From Fibrobacter sp. UBA4297 (GTDB lineage: Bacteria > Fibrobacterota > Fibrobacteria > Fibrobacterales > Fibrobacteraceae): a stretch of 44,630 nt of DNA. Positions 24,767 through 32,277 of the stretch are shown here, piece by piece (the stretch's first letter is position 1; every line of letters begins with the position of its first letter). Where the stretch lies: the NCBI RefSeq assembly GCF_002394865.1, contig NZ_DGUZ01000002.1, positions 1 to 44,630 on the forward strand. The letters run 5' to 3'. The position numbers and the translations under genes were made by a program. The notes beneath the pieces were generated by a model. The model made no database searches. It was not told the origin of the DNA and saw only the letters and a list, made by a program, of their open reading frames with translations.

Positions 24767-24785
24767 TATGGATATTTTGTCAACG
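24767..24785. promoter_or_regulatory. cluster palindrome, copy 11 (candidate operator of the regulator gene)
   Basis: The reverse strand reads CGTTGACAAAATATCCATA, centred 65 bp upstream of the regulator start. This is closer than for the enzyme genes, which could mean a different mode of control such as self-repression. Confidence 0.7.
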
Positions 24786-24844
24786 GAGTAGCCGATGGTC
24801 ATAAGATAATAAATGCGCAGAATGGATTAAAATGGCGTTTTTTG

Positions 24845-25124
24845 AGAAAATGGCGAAATTTACGTGAACTCAGCTTATTTTTCACCATTTTTCACGTAAA
24901 ATCATTACTTTATACGAAATATTTTTGGTCTTTTTCATCATTTCGTCTTCTTTTTTGTGGAAATAAGGGCGTTTTATAAAGCAAATGGACATATATAGGG
25001 GGTAAAAACAGGCTTTTTCAGAGAAAATCGATTACTTTGTGTAAAATTTTACGTGAATACGAACAATTTTTCATCGTTTTTCACGTAAAAAACAACCATT
25101 TTTCAATTTTTCGATTTCCAGTAG
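24845..25124 (+). repeat. dispersed noncoding element, copy 2 (inverted partner of 10348-10612)
   Basis: This fills most of the 540-base gap upstream of the regulator. It begins AGAAAATGGCGAAATTTACG and ends with TTCACGTAAAAAACAACC and, further on, CAGTAG, as does the minus strand of the first copy. Facing boxes TTTACGTGAA/TTCACGTAAA sit at 24859-24868 with 24891-24900, and at 25048-25057 with 25080-25089. The middle is less conserved. No coding frame is seen. Confidence 0.7.
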
Positions 25125-25181
25125 CGAGTTAGTTTATTCAAAACAGGCGTATTTACAACCGACGCCCCCATTTTGCCCCAC

Positions 25182-25208
25182 AAAAAAGTCCGCCGAAGCG
25201 GACTTTTC
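25182..25208. terminator. terminator after the FKBP gene, probably bidirectional
   Basis: AAAAGTCCGC-CGAA-GCGGACTTTT is a perfect 10-bp hairpin with A and T runs on both sides. Confidence 0.85.
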
Positions 25209-25254
25209 CAAACATTTTCCGATAGCAGTATTCCTGCCTGCTGCGGCTCCGCCG

Positions 25255-26445
25255 CTATTCCTCTCCGAGGTATTCCACGGCAAAGATGAGCGTTGCACCG
25301 CCAGGAATCGGACCTGCACCGCGGCTGCCGTAGCCAAGGCCAGGCGGCACCACGAGGATTCTCTTTTCGCCGGGGAGCATGCCCTGCACGCCGAGCTCCC
25401 AGCCGCGGATCACGTTACCCGCACCGAGTTCAAATGCAAACGGCTGACCGCGATCGCGGGAACTGTCGAACTTGTAACCATTCACCATCCAGCCTGTGTA
25501 ATGCACAATGGCGCGGTGACCAGAACGGGCCGGTTCGCCTTCGCCCGGCTTCACGATAGCATAACGTAAACCTTCCGGGCCATTTTCGTACTTGAGGAGT
25601 GTTGTATCCGGGAAGAAATCCATGTGCTTTGCCAGTTCCGGATCCACATCGCTAGAAACCATCTCGACACGGAACAAAAGCGTAGAGTTCGGCGGGATCA
25701 TCGAGAACGCCGTAGCGCCATAGCCCATTGCCGGCGACACGCGCAACCAGCGAACGCCGCCCTCGCGCATCCCTTCAAGACCCGTTTCCCAGCCCTTGAT
25801 CATCTTGCCGGCGCCCATCACAGCTTCGAGCGGCTTGCCCAAATCCTTAGAGCTACCGAACTTGCGACCGGAGAGAAGCCAGCCCGTGTAATGAACCTTA
25901 ATTACGTTACCCGCAGCGTTCAGCTTGCCACTACCCGCCTTTTCATCGTAGACCTTGAGCCCGCGGCCCATGTCACGCCATTTGAGTTTATCTACATTAG
26001 CCGGGAATTTGTCTGCTTCGAGCGGCTTTTCGGCATGGACAAGTTCAACAACGAACATCAAGTCGCTATTAGGCGGAATGCCTTCGAGAGAGTTGTCGCC
26101 ATAAGCCATCACGGAGGGCACCGAGAGCTTGCGCACCTCACCAATCTTCATGCCGACAAGGCCCTTGTCCCAGCCTTCAATCACCTGACCCACGCCAATC
26201 GTGAATTCCAGCGGCTGTTCGCTGTAATAAGAGTTTGCAAAATAGGGAGCCTCGACCGTCGAATCCGTTGCGGCCTTGTTCACCATTGCGCTATCGACCG
26301 CCAAATAACCTTTATAATGGACCTTAATCAACTGACCTGCACGAATGGACTCTCCCGCGCCCTCCTTGAGCGTTTCGACCTTAAACGGGACGGCCCAGGC
26401 AGTACAACAAGCAAGCATCACTATAAAAAACTTTAATTTTGACAT
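25255..26445 (-). CDS. exported protein with three FKBP-type peptidyl-prolyl isomerase domains
   Basis: This 396-residue protein has a signal peptide (1-18) and three FKBP domains (about 20-135, 155-270 and 290-396). Each carries the family marks: IKVHYKGYL, VIKVHYTGWL and AIVHYTGWM; V-EGW, IKGWE and IRGWE; and a final PPNSDLMF, PPNSTLLF or PGGATLIF. It should catalyse cis-trans isomerisation of proline bonds in exported proteins, in the periplasm or outer membrane. The third domain is the most canonical (GLGYGSRGAGPIPGG). Three fused domains are unusual; most bacterial exported FKBPs have one. AGGAG precedes the ATG. It has no palindrome copy and is not part of the enzyme regulon. Confidence 0.92.
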   Translation of the reverse strand: MSKLKFFIVMLACCTAWAVPFKVETLKEGAGESIRAGQLIKVHYKGYLAVDSAMVNKAATDSTVEAPYFANSYYSEQPLEFTIGVGQVIEGWDKGLVGMKIGEVRKLSVPSVMAYGDNSLEGIPPNSDLMFVVELVHAEKPLEADKFPANVDKLKWRDMGRGLKVYDEKAGSGKLNAAGNVIKVHYTGWLLSGRKFGSSKDLGKPLEAVMGAGKMIKGWETGLEGMREGGVRWLRVSPAMGYGATAFSMIPPNSTLLFRVEMVSSDVDPELAKHMDFFPDTTLLKYENGPEGLRYAIVKPGEGEPARSGHRAIVHYTGWMVNGYKFDSSRDRGQPFAFELGAGNVIRGWELGVQGMLPGEKRILVVPPGLGYGSRGAGPIPGGATLIFAVEYLGEE

Positions 26446-26517
26446 AATATCTCCTGCCTTATAAAATAGAAAATGCTAGTTTTTGAGAGTAAGGATTTAT
26501 CGTAAACGGATTTAAAT

Positions 26518-27081
26518 ATGCTATCAATCATCATCGTCATTGCGATTGTGCTATTGTCCATCGTCCTCGCCGGGATTGGAATTTATGTAGGCATGCACAA
26601 TTCCGATGAAAAAGAAACGACAAAACCCATTATCGACGTATCGGGGCAATACGCCGCCATCGGCCGACCCGCCCGCGAGACGCTCACCGCAGTGAAGCCC
26701 TCCGAAGCATCCATCAGGGCTTGGCTTGAGACCCAGAATTTGACTCCAGAACAAAGGTTGGCCTACATCGAGCAGTGGAACCAGACGCTGGAAGAAACAA
26801 TCAAGACGATTGACGAAGGGGACAAGCAAGGGGTCGCGACTTACAGAATCGTGATTGGTCCCAAGGGCAAGAATTATTGTAAATTCGTGAGTGAGGAAAA
26901 TTTCATCACCCGCGAACAGATTCGCAATCACGCGGAAATTTTACCACCTTATGTTTTGGGCTGCGACTGTAAGCTTTTACCGAAGCAGCCCTGGGAAAAC
27001 CCGAGCAAATCCGGATGGAAGGCTGTGATCCCGACACACGGAAACACTTACAACGTCCCGGATTGGAGGCAACTTGCGTAA
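26518..27081 (+). CDS. single-pass membrane protein of unknown function
   Basis: This 187-residue protein begins with a hydrophobic segment of about 25 residues (LSIIIVIAIVLLSIVLAGIG) and then a soluble domain with conserved-looking ITREQIRNHAEILPPYVLGC and PKQPWENPSKSGWKAVIP patterns. No family was recognised. The ATG has no clear ribosome site. Its last codons contain the GGAGG that serves the next gene, and the two frames overlap by 8 bases, so they are probably one unit with coupled translation. A helper role for the next gene's outer-membrane protein is possible but unproven. Confidence 0.8.
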   Translation: MLSIIIVIAIVLLSIVLAGIGIYVGMHNSDEKETTKPIIDVSGQYAAIGRPARETLTAVKPSEASIRAWLETQNLTPEQRLAYIEQWNQTLEETIKTIDEGDKQGVATYRIVIGPKGKNYCKFVSEENFITREQIRNHAEILPPYVLGCDCKLLPKQPWENPSKSGWKAVIPTHGNTYNVPDWRQLA

Positions 27082-29242
27082 GTCATTATTATCTGCTATT
27101 CTTTTGGCACCTGCCATGGCACTCGCCACAGGTTCGGCCATCATCACCCTCCAGATGCCCGTTGGCGCACGCCAGCTAGGTATGGGCGAAGTCGGTGCCG
27201 CACTTGCCGATGACGCAACCGCCATGTACTACAACCCGGCAGGGCTTGCATTCGGGCCTCTCGCTGACGAATGGCGCACTTCTTACAAAGCAGACGCCAA
27301 GCAAACGCCGTTCTTCACGCACATGGCATCCCGCTCCAAGAACGGGTTCTTCGACAAAAGCGAACTCTGGGCAGGCACCACGCAGGGCATTCTCAAGTTC
27401 GATGGCGAACAGTGGGTCAACTACTACTCCGTCACCTTGCAAGGGAACGCCAAGATTAAGGACGCCGTACGCACCTACGTTGGCTCGGAACGCGGTCTCG
27501 ACGAATACACCCGAGTCGTGAAAGCATTCAACGACGTGAAAAATGCCGACGACGAATCGCACGTGGTCGAAGTCAAGATGCCCTGGGACCTCGTCGTCAA
27601 GGACACCATCACCGCCATCCTCTACGAAAGCCTTACCGAAAAGCTCTGGGTAGGTACCCCCAAGGGCCTTTACCGCTTTGACGGCAAGAGCTGGAAATCC
27701 TTTGAAACGGAACTCGGCGAACGCCGCGTGACCGCACTTGCAAAGCAGGGCGCCTCCCTCTGGATCGGTACAGACAACGGTCTCTTCGTCTACCGCAACG
27801 GCGCCTTCGAACAGAAGGGCAAGGTCCTCCCGAGTCAAAAAATTAACGCACTCGTCTGGTCCGAAAACCGCAAGGAACTTTACGTAGCCGTCGATGGCGC
27901 AGGTGTTGCACGCCTCACCCCGAAAAAGAGCGCTAACGACAAGGACCGCTGGAGCCTGTTCAACCTTGAAGACGGCATCATGGACCTCACCCCGACTGCA
28001 CTCGCCGTCGACAGTTCGGGCCATGTCTGGGCAGCGCACAAGGGCGGTCTCTCGCACTTTACACTGCGCAAGTGGGAACAAGTGCAGTTTGCGAATAACA
28101 CCGTAAACGACGTTTCTGTGGACCGCAAGGGCGCCATCTGGATTGCAACCGACCTTGGCGTCTGGCGCCACTTGCCTGATTACGCCACCGCCAGCGGCCG
28201 TAAGGCAGAACTTGAACGCAGTTCCAAAGAAGACCCGGAAGCGACAAAGCGCGACGACGAATGGACGCACTACCACCAGGGCAACGGCCTTTCGACAAAC
28301 AAGGTCTGGGAAGTCCTCCCCGAAGGGAACGACGTGTGGTTCAGCACGGCAAACGGCATGGAACAGTACAAGGATGCCGACTACCAGCTCACCGCCTTCT
28401 ACGAAAAGCTTTTGCCAGTTTTGAACATCCCGGACCTTTACCACCTCTACGGCGGCATGACCATTCCGCTGAATGACTGGGGAACGCTCGGTGTATCCGT
28501 GAACTTCGTCTCGTTCGGCTCAACCGTCGTTTCTGGCGACCTGGATGCCGATGACCTCGTAGCTTACAACAGTTCTGAAATCGTCGGCGGCGTGAGCTAC
28601 GGTACGCGCTTCCCGAACGACTGGGGCCTCGGCCTCTCCATCAAGTTCTTCTATTCCGACCTGAGCTCTGGCGCAGGCGCAGGCGAAGAAGAAGCCACTA
28701 CGTTCGGTTATGCATTTGACATTGGCGTCTTGAAAAAGAACCTCTTCATCCCGAAATTGAACTTCGCATTAGTCCTTGCCAACATCGGCCCGAGCGTGTA
28801 CTACGTCGATAAGACCATCGAAGACCCGATTCCCCTTACCTGGCGCCTCGGCCTCTCTTACGAGATTCTCAGCATGGCAGACTACAAGTGGACTGTCGCA
28901 TTCGATTACAACCGCGAAGTCGTGATGGACGATGACAAGGGCAATCCGGAACCGTTCTACATCGCCTGTTGGAAAGACCTCTTTGCCCCCGATGATGACG
29001 ATGTCAATACACTCCTCCAGGGCGTTTTCAACTTCGGTACGGAATTCATTTATTCTAATACAATCGCTCTCCGCTTAGGCTACCTCTACGACCGCGTGGG
29101 CAAACGCAACGAAGTAGACTTCGGTGTAGGCGTGATGCTTTCCGACGTGTTGCAGTTCGACTGGGCTACAATCAAGAACGTAGGCCGTGCCGATGGCGTT
29201 CGCGATGGCCAGATGAGATTCGGCTTGCTGTTTAAGTTCTAG
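27074..29242 (+). CDS. PorV-like outer-membrane beta-barrel with an inserted beta-propeller
   Basis: This 722-residue protein starts at TTG 27074, 4 bases after GGAGG. A signal peptide (1-19) is followed by the PorV/PorQ family opening MPVGARQLGMGEVGAALADDATAMYYNPAGLAF (about 26-60). The sequence then leaves the barrel for about 350 residues of propeller repeats of LWVGT..GLYRFDG type (about 90-440), like ligand-binding two-component-regulator propellers. It returns to the barrel at DWGTLGVSVNFVSFG (about 471) and ends in family-like strands, LFKF last. PorV carries type IX cargo at the cell surface. The propeller probably faces outward and may bind glycan or protein. It is monocistronic with the preceding gene and ends at a terminator. 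Confidence 0.82.
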   Translation: MRKSLLSAILLAPAMALATGSAIITLQMPVGARQLGMGEVGAALADDATAMYYNPAGLAFGPLADEWRTSYKADAKQTPFFTHMASRSKNGFFDKSELWAGTTQGILKFDGEQWVNYYSVTLQGNAKIKDAVRTYVGSERGLDEYTRVVKAFNDVKNADDESHVVEVKMPWDLVVKDTITAILYESLTEKLWVGTPKGLYRFDGKSWKSFETELGERRVTALAKQGASLWIGTDNGLFVYRNGAFEQKGKVLPSQKINALVWSENRKELYVAVDGAGVARLTPKKSANDKDRWSLFNLEDGIMDLTPTALAVDSSGHVWAAHKGGLSHFTLRKWEQVQFANNTVNDVSVDRKGAIWIATDLGVWRHLPDYATASGRKAELERSSKEDPEATKRDDEWTHYHQGNGLSTNKVWEVLPEGNDVWFSTANGMEQYKDADYQLTAFYEKLLPVLNIPDLYHLYGGMTIPLNDWGTLGVSVNFVSFGSTVVSGDLDADDLVAYNSSEIVGGVSYGTRFPNDWGLGLSIKFFYSDLSSGAGAGEEEATTFGYAFDIGVLKKNLFIPKLNFALVLANIGPSVYYVDKTIEDPIPLTWRLGLSYEILSMADYKWTVAFDYNREVVMDDDKGNPEPFYIACWKDLFAPDDDDVNTLLQGVFNFGTEFIYSNTIALRLGYLYDRVGKRNEVDFGVGVMLSDVLQFDWATIKNVGRADGVRDGQMRFGLLFKF

Positions 29243-29249
29243 GCTGCTA

Positions 29250-29332
29250 GTTATCAGTCATTAGTCACTGGTCATTAGTTAAAACTTGGCGGTTTCGCCG
29301 CAGTAGAAAGTAGACAGTAGGCAGAAAAAATC
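29250..29332. repeat. short-word repeats (TAGTCATTAGT and AGTAGAAAGTAG types)
   Basis: Tracts such as CAGTCATTAGTCACTGGTCAT and GTAGAAAGTAGACAGTAGGC follow the PorV-like gene. Similar tracts lie at 17782-17815, 20184-20210 and 36452-36470. They are degenerate tandem words with no coding sense. Confidence 0.5.
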
Positions 29333-29370
29333 GCGACTACGTCGCCTGTTAACATTCAGCGAAAAAAGGA

Positions 29371-29402
29371 GATGCCCGCCAACGAGAGCGGGCATCTTTT
29401 TT
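29371..29402. terminator. terminator between the PorV-like gene and rsmG
   Basis: GATGCCCGC and GCGGGCATC form a 9-bp stem, followed by TTTTTT on the plus strand and by CTCCTTTTTT on the minus strand. It can serve both convergent genes. Confidence 0.85.
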
Positions 29403-29427
29403 ATACGATAACAGAAATATTTTACGT

Positions 29428-30195
29428 TTATTCCACGCGTTCAAGAATAATCAGTGCGCGGTCCTGAGTGCTGTTCGGGATGGTATAGAAATGCTTCCCG
29501 ACAAACTTGTAGCCGAAATCTTCTGGATAGAACGTTTTTAGTTCGTCTGCAACCGCAGGGCCCTTCATAAAGTACACGCGGCCGCCGACCTTCAAAGAAT
29601 TTGCAATGCGAGGGAGCGTCTTTTCCATGAGCTCAAAAGCTCGGCTAATCACGCCATCGACAGGGATAGTCATGCTGCGGCTCGTGACCTTGTGGCCGAA
29701 CACGTCAATTCCCTTGAGGCCCATCTTTTCGATGACCATGTTGAGGAAGTTGATACGATTCGGGCGCGGTTCGCACAACGTAAGTCGAATGGACGGATTC
29801 ACAATCTTGAGCGGGATTCCCGGGAAACCGGCACCACTACCGACGTCAATCATGCGAGCAGGCCACTTTGGCACGTAAGCGTTGATGAGCGTGCAGTCGG
29901 CATAATGGCGCTCCACCATCGTCTCAAAAGCGTTAAGGCGGGTCAAATCCTGGTCATCATTATTCGCACGGAGCAACTGGTGGAATTCCCAAATCTGCTT
30001 CAAGGTTTCCTGCTGAAGTTCCACACCGTAGTAATGCAAAAGCTTGTCGAGCCCTGCAAGAGAGGGCGTCACACGCTTGCCGTTAAAAAGCGGAAACTCC
30101 GTACGCGGAGCCTTCATGTGGGGGATAAAATCCTTGCCAAGCGCACTCGCACCACTGCGAGGTTTGGAATTCTTTGACCAAGATGAATTTGCCAT
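29428..30195 (-). CDS. rsmG: 16S rRNA (guanine527-N7)-methyltransferase RsmG
   Basis: RsmG uses S-adenosylmethionine to methylate G527 of 16S rRNA in the cytoplasm. This 255-residue protein is slightly longer than usual because of a 50-residue N-terminal extension. The SAM site MIDVGSGAGFPGIPLKIV lies near 115-133, with LCEPRPNRINFLNMV and the VISRAFE motif after it. ATG 30195 is chosen over a TTG two codons upstream; neither has a strong ribosome site. Here it has no mnmG or parA neighbour, with which it is often found. It is unrelated to the flanking envelope genes. Confidence 0.95.
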   Translation of the reverse strand: MANSSWSKNSKPRSGASALGKDFIPHMKAPRTEFPLFNGKRVTPSLAGLDKLLHYYGVELQQETLKQIWEFHQLLRANNDDQDLTRLNAFETMVERHYADCTLINAYVPKWPARMIDVGSGAGFPGIPLKIVNPSIRLTLCEPRPNRINFLNMVIEKMGLKGIDVFGHKVTSRSMTIPVDGVISRAFELMEKTLPRIANSLKVGGRVYFMKGPAVADELKTFYPEDFGYKFVGKHFYTIPNSTQDRALIILERVE

Positions 30196-30237
30196 GCCCA
30201 AAAGTTAGAAAAGTTTTGCAATAAAAAAACGGGCCAA

Positions 30238-30272
30238 AACCTCCGTTCAAGCGTGTATATATAACGGAGGTT
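30238..30272 (+). promoter_or_regulatory. 10-bp inverted repeat covering the ribosome site of the next gene
   Basis: AACCTCCGTT (30238-30247) is the exact complement of AACGGAGGTT (30263-30272), which contains the GGAGG used by the TTG start at 30277. In RNA the hairpin (15-base loop) would hide the ribosome site. The loop also contains TATATAT, which could itself be a -10 box; in that case the left arm would not be transcribed. Confidence 0.55.
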
Positions 30273-30276
30273 CCCT

Positions 30277-31698
30277 TTGCAAAAATTACTCATCATTCTC
30301 GCCCTTGCATTTTTTACGGTAGACACCCCAAAGGCATGTGCACAAGCCCTTGATTCGACAGCTCTACAACAAGAATCCGCACAACCGCCTTTTGACGCCG
30401 CCCAGGTATTCGAATGGTGGGACGACGGTCTCATCACCGCCGAGCAGGCCGATGAAATCTTCTCGCGACTCGAAGAAGATAACTACGACGAAGCCTGCCT
30501 ACTTGCAGAGGTCTATGCACAGGAACCCTGCCAAATCAAAAAAGAAAAGAGGCCGCACAACAAACGAAAGCACAAAAAAGAGAATGTACCACGGGCAACA
30601 AAAGCGACACATGCCTCCACTATTGCATCCATCGTTCCACATGGCCGCGCATCGTGGAAGGGCCAGTACGATTCCGAGGGGCATTTGAAAAAACACCGCA
30701 AAGAATTGCAACTCCAGTTCTACTATTTCAAATTGCGTCTAGGTTCACAAGAGCTACTTTCTTACCGCCGCGACAACTTCGAATCGTATTTCGGACAAAT
30801 TTCCACTTTAGAACTTCATAGCCACTTACCGCTAGACACCCTGTGGGGAGCCGCACTCCTCTTCCCCATCGGCAAGTTCCGGCTCGGCACATTCTTTGAT
30901 ACGGCAAAGACATTCCAAACGCGATTATCATTTCTCGCAAGCCGTTCCACTGAAATCTCGGGTTCATTCTGGAAATTTTCAAATGCCACCGCCATTGCGC
31001 TACAAGCCCACACGACACTTGGGCAAATTTCCGCCTGGTACCAGTTCGGGCAAAATCGGCCACTCGTCAAAATTCAGCTGCAAAACGATGAAAAATGGCT
31101 AACATGGAAAACAACCGCCTATATCCACGGCGACACCGTTCCACAAGGGCTCAACCTGAGCAAAGGCATTGCCGAAAACTGGCTCTGGGCATCGCAAACA
31201 TTTTCCGCAAAATGGCCCGAAGCGCTAAACATGGTCCTATCCGCCAAAGCGCGACTCCTAAGCCCCGTTGGCACCGACTCCGTGAGCGCAAGGTTCAAGC
31301 TCTCCCTGGAATCCGGCCCCGCCCATTTACGACCAAGCATAAACGTGACCTGCATCGAAGCCGCCGAGAACTGCCAAAACACCGAATGGAAGGGCTCAAT
31401 CCAATCCGCATGGGACACTTTCGCCTTCAATGCGAGCGCAAAGTTCCGCTATAACCGCAACCAAAGTTCCAAATTACCCAAAATTGAGCTTGCGGCAAGC
31501 TACCGCACTCACCTGGCACTCGCCAAGCTAACAGTCGCATTCCCCGAAACCACCCCCGCCAGGGGCATTTCCGTCCAAAACGAGGTTTCACTCCACACTG
31601 CACCGCTTGGTTGCGATTTCGTGTTCGCCTTTAAAAAGACCCAAACCAAGCCATTCAAGCCAAATTTCGCCCACATCCAAGCAAGCCTCAATTTTTGA
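30277..31698 (+). CDS. exported protein, probable outer-membrane beta-barrel, unknown function
   Basis: This 473-residue protein starts at TTG, 6 bases after GGAGG. A signal peptide (1-22) is followed by a short helical region (about 40-85: FEWWDDGLITAEQADEIF) that resembles the small helical unit at the front of some Bacteroidota/Fibrobacterota barrel proteins. A very basic stretch comes next (KKEKRPHNKRKHKKEN). From about 140 on, alternating polar and hydrophobic strands (LQFYYFKLRLGSQELL, FRLGTFFDTAKTF) end in IQASLNF with terminal Phe, the usual barrel end. No catalytic motif is seen. The barrel call rests on strand pattern only. Confidence 0.75.
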   Translation: MQKLLIILALAFFTVDTPKACAQALDSTALQQESAQPPFDAAQVFEWWDDGLITAEQADEIFSRLEEDNYDEACLLAEVYAQEPCQIKKEKRPHNKRKHKKENVPRATKATHASTIASIVPHGRASWKGQYDSEGHLKKHRKELQLQFYYFKLRLGSQELLSYRRDNFESYFGQISTLELHSHLPLDTLWGAALLFPIGKFRLGTFFDTAKTFQTRLSFLASRSTEISGSFWKFSNATAIALQAHTTLGQISAWYQFGQNRPLVKIQLQNDEKWLTWKTTAYIHGDTVPQGLNLSKGIAENWLWASQTFSAKWPEALNMVLSAKARLLSPVGTDSVSARFKLSLESGPAHLRPSINVTCIEAAENCQNTEWKGSIQSAWDTFAFNASAKFRYNRNQSSKLPKIELAASYRTHLALAKLTVAFPETTPARGISVQNEVSLHTAPLGCDFVFAFKKTQTKPFKPNFAHIQASLNF

Positions 31699-31821
31699 AA
31701 CATTTTGCCCCAATTAGGCCACTTCAAACAAACGTGGATACAATTGTAACCACTATTTTTTGGAATAATCCAATCTATCGCTCTTAAGAAATCTATTATT
31801 ATTAATACCCAAACACTCTCA

Positions 31822-31868
31822 GACTCCTTTAGGTTACCTCCTTTGCCTGAAGGAGTCCTTTTTTTTTA
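31822..31868 (+). terminator. intrinsic terminator before the small membrane protein gene
   Basis: GACTCCTT (31822-31829) and AAGGAGTC (31850-31857) pair, with an inner GG/CC, then CTTTTTTTTTAT. It ends only 11 bases before the next start codon. The bases from 31699 to 31821 show no other feature. Confidence 0.85.
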
Positions 31869-31878
31869 TCTTAGGGAT

Positions 31879-32274
31879 ATGTTTTACATCGCTGCAATTA
31901 TCGGATCTATCGTCTTTTTGCCCTCCATCGCACTGAACATAGCGCTTGCGCTTGGGGCACCGCTAGGCATGTACGCCATGAACGGCCGCCACAAGGTCGT
32001 TCCCCAGGAGGTCCGCAAGGCATTCATATTGCCGATTATCATGCAATTTGTGGCACTTTTTACGATTTTAAGTGCCGGGCACGTGCTGCCGGAGACGATC
32101 CCGTTTGGGATTGTGCGCATCCTCGCATTTTTCTACGCTGTTTACCTGACTTTTTACACGGCAACGGTATTCTTTAGCTTGAGTGCCCAGGAACGCCATG
32201 TGATGGGACCGCTCGCAATCGCCTCGACCATCTGCTTCTGGATTACTGCTTTTGGCACTTTAAGCTGGGAGTAA
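31879..32274 (+). CDS. small integral membrane protein, unknown function
   Basis: This 131-residue protein has four hydrophobic segments (about 2-30, 45-65, 72-98 and 105-128) joined by short loops, with the basic loop NGRHKVVPQEVRKAF after the first. No family was recognised. ATG 31879 (AGGGA just before it) is preferred to a longer frame whose extra codons would come from the terminator hairpin. It is followed after 3 bases by queH, and probably shares its mRNA. A new promoter must lie within or just after the terminator, or expression depends on readthrough. Confidence 0.75.
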   Translation: MFYIAAIIGSIVFLPSIALNIALALGAPLGMYAMNGRHKVVPQEVRKAFILPIIMQFVALFTILSAGHVLPETIPFGIVRILAFFYAVYLTFYTATVFFSLSAQERHVMGPLAIASTICFWITAFGTLSWE

Positions 32275-32277
32275 TAT

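Noticed and set aside
26518..29242. A classical two-component sensor, because of the propeller repeats
   Set aside because: No histidine kinase or receiver motif is present; the ends of the protein are PorV-like barrel sequence.
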